The notes under the pieces: generated by a model
What the model saw: only the letters and a program-made list of their open reading frames with translations
What the model was told of the DNA's origin: nothing
Database searches by the model: none
Position numbers and translations under genes: made by a program
Assembly (NCBI GenBank): GCA_963995505.1
Contig: OZ023180.1
Coordinates: 16,816,689 to 16,880,688, forward strand
Origin: Hypericum androsaemum
Lineage: Eukaryota > Streptophyta > Magnoliopsida > Malpighiales > Hypericaceae
Reading direction: 5' to 3'
Length of the DNA stretch: 64,000 nt
In this document: in pieces, positions 49,615 to 60,800 of the stretch
How the letters are laid out: each line of letters opens with the position of its first letter
Numbering within the stretch: the first letter of the stretch is position 1

Positions 49615-50315
49615 ATTAAACAACCTAAGAGCATCATCAGCGCGCTTAGCTCTCCACAACCCGGAAATCACAATTGTATAGATCACAGTACTCGGCTTGA
49701 TTCCTCTCATTGAACATCTCTTGAGCGCAGTCAATCTCCCTACTCTTGCACAACCCGTCAATCAAAAGATTAAACATCCTATAACAAAGTGCACAATCAA
49801 GCTTCAACATCCTATTATAAACAGCCAGACCCAACGGATCGCCCCTTTGCTCACAACAAAGTGCAAAATCATGTTATAGACATAAATGTTCGGGTCGCAC
49901 CCGAAATACCGCATCAACCCGAATGCCTCGAGGCCTCTCTCGGCCATGTCCAGCTTAACTTGCCCTGGATAAGAACAGAGAAAGCCTCCAAATTAACATT
50001 AAAGTTCTAATCTTTAACATCTTTAAGAGTTTCCCAGAACAACTCCACCCCGTTTTCCTCCCCGACGAGGTGATCAAGGACCAAAGCACGGGAGACCCAG
50101 GAACGGAGGCGCGCGTAATTGGACGCCCAGATGAAGAAACGGAAGCCCAGTTGGGGGCTGGGCGGATTCCGAAGAATGGAGGAGACGAGGCGATGAGAGA
50201 GGAAAGGGAGGATGGGGTCTAGGGCTGGCTCGGCTCGGCTCGGCTCGGCTCTACTGGGTTAGAAGAGCGGAAGCCATGGGGGTTTAGGGCGGGAGAGCTG
50301 GCGGAGGAGGCTCAT
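49615..50315 (-). pseudogene. PPR protein pseudogene
   Basis: Minus strand, with a possible ATG at 50315 (MSLLRQLSRPKPPWLPLF, then TAA). Later pieces in shifting frames read SPQLGFRFFIWASNYARLRS-like sequence, VLDHLVGEENGVELFWETLK, then AFGLMRYFGCDPNIYVYNM and FNLLIDGLCKSREIDCAQEM, then TVIYTIVISGLWRAKRADDA. These are pentatricopeptide repeats of a P-class plant organelle protein. Several frameshifts and stops interrupt it, and it ends just before the transporter fragment. A pentamer ggctc repeat (about 50226-50251) sits inside the first part. It has no intron, as is normal for PPR genes, so a retrocopy cannot be told from a simple duplicate. Confidence 0.8.
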
Positions 50316-51687
50316 GTGCTTTGGGAGTGGGGTTTCATGGTGGGAGAAATTAGGGTTTACTGATTTGGGGGTTTCAATGGCGACGATCGAGAGGGGATGT
50401 TTTCGACAGTTCACTCAATTTCTAAAAGGTTTGTTTGTTTGTTTCGCAGGATTTGAATGTAAAGTAAAATTTCTACTATTTAGAGAGATATTAACTTACA
50501 TAGGTTATTATACGTACCGTACGTATATCATTAATACAACTCACCATATTCAATAAATTAATATAAAAGAAGGTTGGTATTACATACCGACTATTGCCAA
50601 GCAACCTGATAGTCGGCCGGTCATTCCAATTGGCGACATTTGCACGCTGCATCATGATACTTTCGGGTCATTAGGTTTAGGGAAAAGCGATTGTTCCATC
50701 TCCGAATAGTTTCCATACCTCATTTATGGCATGGTTAAGTAAGAAAATTTTCCAAACATAAGATATAATCTACCTACTCCTTCCTTTCTCTCATCAATCG
50801 TTCACCACTAACCATCAAGTCACCGACCCATTCTTTTAGCTCAAACTTTTTTTTATTAAGTTTTTTTAGCTCAAACTGACAGGAGAATTGAGCAAGCATC
50901 TCACTTATTACAATCAGGATGTAGTTACTACTTCTAATGACTTTGGCTATAAAATAAGTGCGCTTCGGGTTGGGTAATTATCTTGGTAATTAGTTAACTA
51001 TAGGTTAAATGTGAACTAGTGTTACGAAGTTTAGGAGTGACCGTGAAAACGAAAAATGATAAATTTGGAAATCGCATGTTTAAAAGAGAATAAAATTTCT
51101 AAAATCCACGCAGATCTAAAAAAATTGGGTTTTTTTGCATAGTGTTTAAATTTTTAAAAACTAAAATGAGGTCCATTTCTAAAGAATTTCGGATATGGTG
51201 TCCAAACACAATCCAGATTTTGTATTGTTTCGGAATCCGAGTAAAAACTCGGATTGTGCTTACCGAGTAAATTTTCAAACTCAATCACAAGACAATTTTT
51301 TTTCCGTATTGTAACATTAAATCAATTAAATTGTAACAATTAAAGGATGAACATAACACAGCTGAATTGGTCAAACAGTTGTCCTAAACCAATTCAACCA
51401 ATTTCTTCTTGGCTATCAATCACTGTCTTCCATTTAGGCAACGATAACAGCAAGTTAAAGTTGCTGGCTGTGTAGTATCGGAGATGGCTTTGCAAATCTA
51501 ATTAGCAGCATAGTATATCGGTCGGATTGGTCTTCTCTCTGAAATTTCCAGGACTTTAGAGAGAGCAGTGGAAGGGCGTGCTTCAGCTAAGAGAAATAAC
51601 TCCCAACTGTAGATTAGTTGCTCCTTAATTGGGTAATGTGCATTCTGTTTCAATCGGGTAATTGAAACAGGCATGGGCATAGAGTTT
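50316..51687. other. Intergenic, no gene recognised
   Basis: From 50316 to 50460 GC-richer sequence shows no motif. Beyond that it is AT-rich. The frame at 51099-51284 is a chance one. Confidence 0.4.
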
Positions 51688-51806
51688 ACAGAATTTCAAA
51701 AGTTTGCCAAATCTTCTGATTCTATCAGCCCCTGTGATTCAGCAACAATGATTCAAGTAGTCTTCCTACATCACAGAATTTCAAAAGTTTGCCAAATCTT
51801 CTGATT
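51688..51806. repeat. Exact 34-bp direct repeat, 85 bp apart
   Basis: The phrase starting 'acagaatttcaaaagtttgc' and ending 'cttctgatt' occurs at 51688-51721 and again at 51773-51806 without a mismatch. It could mark a local duplication shortly upstream of the BMS1 fragment. Confidence 0.85.
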
Positions 51807-51949
51807 TTGTTTGACATGTTAGGGGTTTATGATCGGCTTTAGTTTCATTTTGCATCTCCAAAGCAGTTGATTGCCACTCAACAATTCATCTCATCTTCCA
51901 CAACCAATTTAGAAGCAGCTTTAAAGGAAATAACCCTTGTTGTTTTGCA

Positions 51950-52562
51950 CAATGTTTTAAAAACCGAGGTCCGATCGGCAGTCCGATCGGTCGGACTACA
52001 AATCGGGATCAAATCTGGGTCGATTTTTACATAAAATCCGGAATGTGGTTCGACCGGCCAAAATCTGGTCGGACTGCTTGGTCAGGTACTTCCGGGTGAA
52101 CCGGTTCGCCCGGATTAGAAAAAATTGTGTTTATTTTTCCCATTTTATCGGATTTAATTTAGAAACAAAACCTCAACTTCTATTCTCAGAGTGTATATAT
52201 CACTTTTGAATCACAACAAACTTATATTTTTAACAATTCTCGATAATATGTTAACCAAGTTAAACGAATTGGACTAATATGTCGAACAAGAAAACTTGTA
52301 TAATCATCTTCTTGTACTTCTAGACTTGTTTAATTCATGTTTGAAGACTTTATTTGGATAAATTGTAAGAAAGTTGCTAAATATGTAAAATTATTTGGTA
52401 TTTTATCTTTTTTTACTCTAAATTAAATTTATCAAACTTTATTTAATAATATTAATATATAATAGAAGTTTCTGTCGGACCGGCGGTCTAACCGGTCAGA
52501 CCAGTTGAACCAGAAATTTTGAGAATTCCGGGTCACCTTCCAGGTCGGTTTTAAAAATATTG
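51950..52562. mobile_element. hAT-like MITE, 613 bp, perfect 8-bp TSD
   Basis: The ends are CAATGTTTTAAAAACCG and its inverted relative CGGTTTTAAAAATATTG. The exact 8-bp direct repeat gttttgca flanks it (51942-51949 and 52563-52570). Subterminal regions are packed with 'ggtcgga', 'gaccgg' and 'ccggtc' words, as in hAT-type elements. There is no transposase. The right-hand target repeat overlaps the splice acceptor of the following BMS1 exon (gttttgcag), so it landed at the very end of an intron. Confidence 0.88.
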
Positions 52563-52571
52563 GTTTTGCAG

Positions 52572-54163
52572 AAAGTTGAGTTTAACGGTGGAAGAATGAG
52601 GAGGAAAGCCATCTTCGGAAATGAAATCGATGACGAAGATTTGAAGGTAACATACAACTGCTAATTCGTTTGTAACTTCGCTGATGAATTAGGTAAACAC
52701 GATAACATACGCTTAACTTTCTTAACGACATGAATTGTGCTTAGTTGCTTCTTTCCATGCTGCCTCTGCTGTGTGTATCTAGGAATCTGAAGATGAGAGT
52801 CAAGACGATGACGAGGATGTGGATGTTGACTCATCATCCGACTCAGATGCTTCGGGGGAAGATCGAGGGGATCTAGATAGAGATGGTAAACATTTAACTA
52901 AATTAGCTTGGAAACATTGCATTTTCTTCTTTTTTTTACTGATGTGATCTTTTGGTAGATGGCACGGGAGACGTATCAAAATGGAAAGAGTCTTTGGTGG
53001 AAAGGACTTTTGTCGAGACGAAGTGCCAATCTTATGCAACTTGTCTACGGAAAATCGAGACCACAAACTTCAGGTGACGAAGGGCAGAGGGACCATGACA
53101 GTGAAGATAGTGATGGCGATCAGTTCTTTAAGCCCAAAGGAGATATAGAAAAGGTATGGAACAATTGATACTTTTCTGTTGTTCTGTCTGGAACAGTTGA
53201 ACGATATTTGTGTGCGAATTTCTAATTTTGTCAGGTCCCGAGAGATGGTCAAAGCATTAAGAATTCCAGTATCGATGACAGTTTGAAATATATGAACCTT
53301 GGAAATCTAAAAAACTGGATAGAGGAAGAAGTTGATTCTGTTTATGACGACTTTGAAGACTTAGAGCTGGGTCTGAAATGTGAGGGTCGTCAGGAAGCAG
53401 ATCGAGAGCAGGAGAGAAGGCTTAAAAAACTTGCTCAACGTGCATGATTCGACGCTCGATCATCAGATGATGATGCTGATGAAAAACAGGAAAAGAAGTC
53501 TCACTGGGAGGGAGGAAATGAAGGTGGATTCTTTGATAAGGTATGTCAAAGCTTCTCTCAAGAAAATGGATTTGGCCGACCAAACCTTTACTGAACTGTA
53601 CTCCCTTCCCTGTTGGTTATTGTTTTAATGTCTTCAGTTGAAGGGAGCAATTGAACTCCAAAAGCAGAGAAATATAGAGAAACTTGACGACCTTAACGAG
53701 GAAACCCGAGTGGAGGTTGAGGCTTTCAGAAGTGGGACATACATAAGATTGGAGACCCATGATGTTCCCTTCGAGATGGTTGAATATTTTGATCCTTGCC
53801 GTCCTCTTTTGGTTGGAGGAATCGGTCTTGGCGAAGAGAATGTTGGATATATGCAGGTCAGATTTTGCCGTTAAGTGCATTTTTTTCCGGTTTTTCATCC
53901 ACTCGGTGTTCATTTTCGTCTTCTCGCCTCACTTCTAGGCGAGACTAAAGTGTCATAGATGGTACAAGGTGATGAAGAACAAGGACCCTGTTGTATTTTT
54001 GATCGGTTGGAGGCGTTACCAAACTATACCTGTCTACGGACAGGAAGATATAAATGGAAGGCATCATATGATCAAGTACACACCACCTCACATGCATTGT
54101 CTTGCGACATTTTGGGGGCCCCTTGCCCCTCCCAACACAGGGATAAAGCAGATCAACAGTTAA
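52572..54163 (+). pseudogene. BMS1: BMS1 ribosome-biogenesis GTPase fragment
   Basis: Six pieces with intact-looking GT-AG borders: 52572-52646, 52783-52885, 52959-53153, about 53236-53540, 53638-53856 and 53939-54163. They match the middle and later part of BMS1: RRKAIFGNEIDDEDLK, a long acidic stretch, SKWKESLVERT, RRSANLMQLVYGKSRP, FFDK, RVEVEAFRSGTYIRLETHDV, VGGIGLGEENVGYMQ, GWRRYQTIPVY and TFWGPLAPPNTG. Breaks: an extra T at about 52993 shifts frame after VERT; the exon near 53440 has an in-frame TGA in LAQRA*FDAR; the region that normally holds the RDRFVTGDW segment is deleted. The N-terminal GTPase and the C-terminus are missing. Retained introns point to a DNA-level duplicate. Confidence 0.9.
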
Positions 54164-57100
54164 GTAGCAACAAAATATGCCAACTTCATATTAAGGTACG
54201 GTTTGATTGGGGGGATTCTGGGCTAGGGTTCGTTGAGAACAAATTGGGAATTTTGATTTTTGGATGGGAATAATCGATGAAGTTTTTCTTTGGTAAATTC
54301 ATAGTTAGTACTTCCATTAATGGGAGTCATACAAAAAAAATGTCCTTCAAATCTTTGGGTTGATTTGGGATTACATCATCAAGATATGACCTTAGTCTAG
54401 CGGATTTAGCAAACTAATTCGAAATAAAATTATCATTTTCTAGACATATAGATTAACTTTTTTTATAAGTAAAGTATCATTCAACGTAAAAATCAACCGA
54501 AGAAGGTTACATCATAAGTACTAAATTACACATATCAAACCAATACAACTTTTTTGGGTTTTCTCTATTCTAGGTGTATATTCAGGTCTATTTTTTCATG
54601 ACCATATGGCGCTTTTGATTTAGCTCTACTTTTGGTAATATAGATTCGGGTCATCAAAGGTTGCTACTCAGCAGCAAGAATCTCAGTTTAACTTAGATTG
54701 AAGAAAATCAATGCTTCGAATTAGAGGACCCGAAAGATATTTTGCTAAGAAGGTGGGAGATTGGTTGCTCCTTAGCGATAGCAAGGGCGCCCACACAGCA
54801 GAAAACTACAGAAACACCATTCAAACATCTAATTAAACTTACTTAAATACTATCATATAGTCACAATATCTTATCGTCTATTGACTTTAGTCTAAATCGG
54901 TAAGTTCGGTCAATGCTAGTCAGCCAATAACTTTGGTCAACTCGAAAAATTCATTTATGCAAGTTGGCAAGACGCCATAGAGTAAAACAACATAATCTCC
55001 CAGTTGATTATCTTAGATTGACGTTAAGATAATCCATATTAATTAACATCTCTCATAAGTGTAATAATATGTGGATACTCACTCGACTAATCTAGATTTG
55101 TGCTGTTAAAATATGTCAAGACTCTCGCAACAGATATTTACTATTGCTGTATTCTAAAAAATGCCAAAATTTATTTTTTGAGTTTTTCAACATTGCAATG
55201 CAAATGAATAACAGACTAAAATTAGGACAAAGAATGTATCACATCTATGCGCACGAAACTTTTGAACCTATTATGCAAAAAATTTACATATTAGACTAAA
55301 ATTTTTAGACTGCTTGTTCTACCTAGCATCCTAGAAACAAGCAGTCTGTACTCGAAGTCATTTAAACTATTCTATGTCTGTTATAATTCCTGATTTTCAA
55401 GCTTCAGCCCCTTTGGAATCGGGAACGTAGGGCTGATTTGAGTATCCTTTACGAGATTGGCGCTTCTCATATTAATATACTGATTAACTTATGACTTTTC
55501 TTTTCGCGGAAGAGTTGACACCGTGTTATTAATTAAGAGAATGTTTCCTTATTTTGACAAAGGATAGTTTGTGCAAGTTTTGACGGGAGAGGGATAGTTT
55601 AGAGGAAGGAATATTTCTACGTAGATTTTTTTGGTAGTTGTGAGAGAAGAAGACGGAGAACATCAACCGGATATAGTTGTCCTCCATATCCGTGGTTTCA
55701 TATTCATGTTATGTTCACCCGGTTTTTTTATTTTCATGTCTTGCTCAAGTTGCGTTTCTTGAAGTTAGAAAATTTGTCTGCTCTATGGTAGGGTGTGGAT
55801 CCATCCATAAGGGCAGAAGTTTGGGAGTTTCTGCTTGGCTGTTAGAATTTAAGCAGCACAGCTGAGTACCGAAGGCAATTAAGAACAGCAAGGAGGTATT
55901 TTAGTAACTACTATTTTAAGCTAGTTATGTGAACTTAAAAGCTATTTCAATACCAACTCATGTATGGTCTGATGGATACGGTGTCAGTCATTAAGCATGA
56001 GGTGGGAGAATCGAATCCTATAACCGTCTAAGATCCGAAATTGTAAAAATAATTTAAATCTAAAAAAAAACTGTTTCAATAGCTTGAGTGGGCTCTTTTT
56101 TGAAGGGAAAGGTACCAGGACCTACTCCTTATTAATTCCCCTGCTTTGAATTTTTTGGAACATCTCCTACTGTGACGGTTTTGATCTCTAAGCAAAACAC
56201 TGGAGCGGTCTCCATGTTCTCCCCATGGCATCGGCCACAACGACGTCGTGTCCTCCTGGTTGCTCTCCCTCCTCCTCCTCCCCTCTGGCCTACAAATGCC
56301 CCTGCAATATCGCCTTTCCGAGACGGCGACGTGGTGGCGCGTCCCCCTCGGGGTATATTTCTAGGGTTTTGAGGCGGAGATACGCGAAGCGGCTGGTGTT
56401 GAACGCGACCGGCGCCCGCGTTGTGGCCATCGAGCATCTCGTCAACGACGCCGCTGGATAATGATAATTATAGCAGAGGTTGGTATCGAGAATTAGTGCC
56501 TTTGGTTAAGAGTGGGAACGAGTTATCAACCACATAGAAATCAAATTCAGTTCATACGGGAGGTGATTACGATTTTGCGAAGCCGGACGTCCAATGTGAT
56601 TGATTAGGAGAATATTTGGTGATAATGATTTGTGTTTTACTTAAATTAGTGCATGTAGTGTTTTAGTTATGTATTTTTATATAGATTATTGATATAGTAC
56701 ATTTGTGCACATTCTGGTGGATAATAAAAAATTTATGTACCCAAAAAAAAAGTTATAAACATATATACCAATATGTGCATGTTCTTTACCTTCAAATTAT
56801 TGATTGCATTCTTTCATTCGAATAACTTAAAATTTTCCAAATACATATACCGAGGGTGGCGAGAACTTGAGATCACATTTGGAGCAATGGACGGGCCTAG
56901 CTAAAGTTGGCATATGTTATTCAATGTTATCTTTTGAGAGATCTGATTATTGAGAAATCATTTCATTTTTTAATGAGATAGATACAATTGAATATTTATT
57001 CTTCATACTATTTTGTATTGCATCAATGAGTAACTCCAATAATCGAACACCATTATAGAATTTGGCAATCAAGACCTTATTTTATACATAGAATCTTTGA

Positions 57101-57180
57101 GGTCGGAAAATTAGCCATGTAACTATTTATTACTTGATGCAAATTTTGAGATATAATATTGTAAGCATCGTCTCTGAGCT
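54164..57180. other. Long intergenic stretch
   Basis: AT-rich and mostly featureless. About 55970-56020 has a tRNA-box-like 'gagaatcgaatcc' but no fold. A GC-rich island at about 56200-56460 holds an unassigned open frame (next entry). Nothing else was recognised. Confidence 0.45.
56225..56461 (+). CDS. Unrecognised small GC-rich open frame
   Basis: A 78-residue plus-strand frame from ATG to TAA. The N-terminus is Ser/Pro-rich, then Arg-rich (FPRRRRGGA), then LRRRYAKRLVLNATGARVVA and a short tail. The GC-rich coding-like composition stands out from AT-rich flanks, as for a captured gene piece or a first exon. I recognise no family. The opposite strand is also open, so this frame may be chance. 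Confidence 0.2.
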   Translation: MASATTTSCPPGCSPSSSSPLAYKCPCNIAFPRRRRGGASPSGYISRVLRRRYAKRLVLNATGARVVAIEHLVNDAAG

Positions 57181-57716
57181 GAAGTGAACTTGTATAGGAC
57201 ACTTGCTCTCTCTCTCTCTCTCTCTCGCTTGGACTTCTGGTCCTCCTGCAGGGCTCCTTGGCTTCCCGCCAGCAATGGCAGTTCAAGCAGGACATCTGCC
57301 AGATCAACAAGCTCAACTCGCTTGAGCCGGACAGCCGCGTGGAGTTCGAGGGTGGCCGGGTTGAGTCATGAGACCCCGCCCACGAGCAGTTCCAATGCTC
57401 CGGCGTGGCCATCGTCAGGAAGATCATAGAACCCAACGGCCTTCTCTTGCCTCTTATAGCAACGCCGCCCAGCTTGTCTACGTTGTGCAAGGTATATATA
57501 CACCGAACCCACCACCACGTCAGCTATAATTAATGTTCGTTGAACAATCAATCTACTCTGTTGGATTTATGTTGGTTGTGACCAAATTATCATTCACAGG
57601 AAAGGGTTACACTGGCATTCAGTTGCCGGGCTGCCCCGAGACATACCAAGAGTCGCAAGGAGCCTTCCAGGGAATCCGTGGAGGAGGAGGAAGCAGCTTC
57701 CAGGACCTTATTGTAT
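57181..57716 (+). pseudogene. 11S globulin (legumin) seed-storage protein fragment
   Basis: The plus strand reads a signal-peptide-like leucine/serine run (coded by the CT microsatellite at 57206-57226), then WQFKQDICQINKLNSLEPD and SRVEFEGGRVES. A TGA replaces the usual Trp, then [18 protein letters not shown] and IEPNGLLLP follow. A lost base shifts the frame before [10 protein letters not shown]. The exon ends at about 57490 (Q|GTATAT), and the next starts at about 57600: GKGYTGIQLPGCPETYQES, then FQD at 57710. This is the start of an 11S globulin (cupin) seed-storage gene, with the intron in the family's usual place after the VYVVQG motif. No start ATG is in frame. It stops abruptly at the border of duplication block B. 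Confidence 0.85.
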
Positions 57717-57877
57717 AATTAATTGGGACAAAAATATAATTATAAGCAGAAAAGGTTAGTTCAGATAAATAGGGCGAATTAAACCTACACAAGCTACATC
57801 ATACACATGCGATGCACGCCTGGAAAAGGCTACTGGGAATCTGGAGCAGGGTTAATACAAGCTGGTGCTGCTCTACC

Positions 57878-60800
57878 TCAGAGAATAGCGGGATCTTTGT
57901 ACCTCTTGAAAATAACTTCAATATCTGCCATAACTTCGGCTGGCAACGGCCGCTCAGTATCGAGGAAAGCATCGACATTTTCTTTTAGCTGTTCGACGGA
58001 GGTTGCTCCTATGATTGAACTAGCCATGAACGGGCGGTCCCTAGCAAATCCAAGCGCGAGCTCAACCGGTGTTAATCCGTGCTTCTTGGCCATTTCAATG
58101 TATAGAGCTGTTGCTTCCTGCAACATACATGTCAGGGACATGAAGACCAGAACAAGAAAGCAAGCACATTGAATTATGAAAACCTCATCCCAACATTCAT
58201 CTCTTCCACTCATTTTGTCTTTTCTACATCCAGAAAGCGTAAACTGCAAGTAACGAGAGCTTCAGATGTTACTCCAGTGCAGCATCTAAGTTCAACTTAC
58301 CGGCGGTCCTAGGACTTCTTACAAGGTTAAGATAAAGTGCTCTAACCCCTAGAAGCCCTGAAGACTAAACAATATTGCTTTCGTGGAGTGTATATACACA
58401 TATCATGTGCATGTACTCCTAACATGTTAGTAAATTCCAATCTCAGAGGTCAGTAGCCATGGCTAAACCATGCATAGGGTTAGATTAGTCCAAGGAGGCA
58501 GCGATTAATCCAAAAACTTGTTGTCAAAGCAGCTATATGTATTTGAATCTCTGAATGCTATGTTATTGGAGAATGAGAAACAAACAACATTAGGAACCCA
58601 CCCTAGAATGCGAGTCCTTGTATCTTGCCATGTAGCCAGGAAATAAATTCAGCCTTCCTTTCCGTGCGGCTTCAGATTCTATATCCAAGTACTTCCCAGT
58701 TAGAGCTCCACCACCCAAAGGAGAGAAAGAAAGTAACCCGATGTTGCAATTGTTTGGATGACAAACTTCAACAAGATCAACTGCAAAAGAATAGCAATCA
58801 CAAATCATATTAGTTTAACTCACTACTTTATGCTCACAAATCATATTAGTTTAATCATCAAATGTGTGCTTGTACCAACTAGTCCACCTGAGCTAGCTGG
58901 CCTTGTACAATTGATCCTTATTGTATTGCCATGTCAATAACTTGTTAGTTACCAGGCAGTCAGTCTTAAAGGCCCGCCATTTCCCAAAAGGATGAACTCA
59001 AACGGAACTAGGGATGACAAAAAAACCCAGACCCAGTGGATCAGACCCTTACCCTACCTCGTGGATCTTAGGGTCTATGGGTCTTGGGTAGAGTTTGGGT
59101 TTGAGTCTATAGATTTAGATAGGGTCCGGGTCTGGATAGAGTCTATATAAACCCAGACCCAGACCCTGCCCATATACCCACTAATTAGACCCTACCCTAG
59201 TTAGACCCTAATTAGATCCTACTTAGATTCATATTTATTATATTGCTAAGATAATTATAATACAGCCGCAAAAAGAATAAGCGCACAAAAAAAAAACCTA
59301 ATATAATACTATTTTTTTAATTTAAAATTTCAAATAGTATATGACTAATTAAGTAATTAAACTTTTTGGTTAGACACAGAAGCTATCGAGAATAATTAGA
59401 TTACAAGAGCAAAAAGATGATCGAGAAAACGTGTTCAAAAGTCGCTTGAAAATTTAGAAAGAAATTATTTTGAAGTTGAAACTTTATATTATACAAGAAC
59501 ACTTATAAGTTTTAGTTTCTTATTGACGAGATAGTCGTATGTGTTTCATTTTATGTTGAACCAGTTGGTTTATAGTTTACTCTCAACTTTAATTTGAGAT
59601 TATTATTTTATTACATAGACTTTGATTTTTTCTTTATTTGGATTATATTGAAATAATAAAAGTATCTTGTAAAGTAATTATCAAAAGATATAATGTTAAA
59701 GGGTTGGACCCTGCAGACCCTATAAACCCTGGGTCTCCTGGAGGGTAGGGTATGGGTCTAACAATAAAAAATTTGTAGGATCGAGGGTAGGGTATGAGTC
59801 TAACTCCAAAAATTAGGGTATGAGTTGGGTCCTACCAATACCCTACCCGACCCTACCCATTACCATCCCTAAACGGAACCAACAAAATACTGGAATTAGG
59901 ATGAAGGTTCGCAAGTTGTTATTAGCAGATCGGCCAAGAAACTCTCAAGTAATTGTGATAAAGATTCGTGTCTTTACAAACTTACAATCTACATATATTA
60001 GTAGAACTACTAGGTCAAAAACTGCACAAAACTGATTAACAGGCATGAAACCTTGTAAAAAAGCTCCTTAAGGTATACAGAATGACAAAAAAAAGGAATC
60101 TAATATGATTCAGTGGAATCTAGACAGCCCTCATATGGTAGCAGGCCAGTTGACAAAGGGCTATGGTATCATTGGTACGTTAAATCATATAAAGAATTAA
60201 GAGTTTCAAAAAAAAAATTCATTGACCAGAGTTTTAATGTTAACTGATTTCAATCATGTTCAACAGGAAAGTGGAAGAAGTACCAACTTTCAAAATGGCT
60301 CCTGAATAACAAACTGTGGCTATTTTGTATGCTGACTATCTTCGGCAATCCATGAACTTTAGCTGCATTCACGAACTCCATTACTCCATAGGATGTTTCG
60401 TTTGAGACTCCTATGTAGCGTACCTAAAGAAACGCAAATTCATGCGATATCACAGTTAAAGTCAACTTATTTCCATGGGCTTAATGCAGGAAGAGACAGT
60501 AATCATCATGTTCTTTCTAGTAGCAAGTGTTGACAGACAACTTTTCTAGTAAGACTTGTATCCTCGGTTCATATTCATGGGATAAATCAAGCATGAAACT
60601 ACATTTCGGTAAGCTGGTAAGATGAAAATTTTAAAGATCATGCACGAAGGCATATGCTAGACCATGCAGGCAACAGTGGTTGTAATGATAAAAAATAAAG
60701 AAAAATGTGTACTAAGGGCAGAAGGCCACACCTTCCCTTGATCAATAACTTGTTGAAAAGCTTCCAGTTGCTCAACAAATGGGACGCTGTCCCTCCATTT

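Noticed and set aside
56013..56025. B-box-like gagaatcgaatcc, possible tRNA or SINE
   Set aside because: No matching A box at the right distance and no cloverleaf on inspection.
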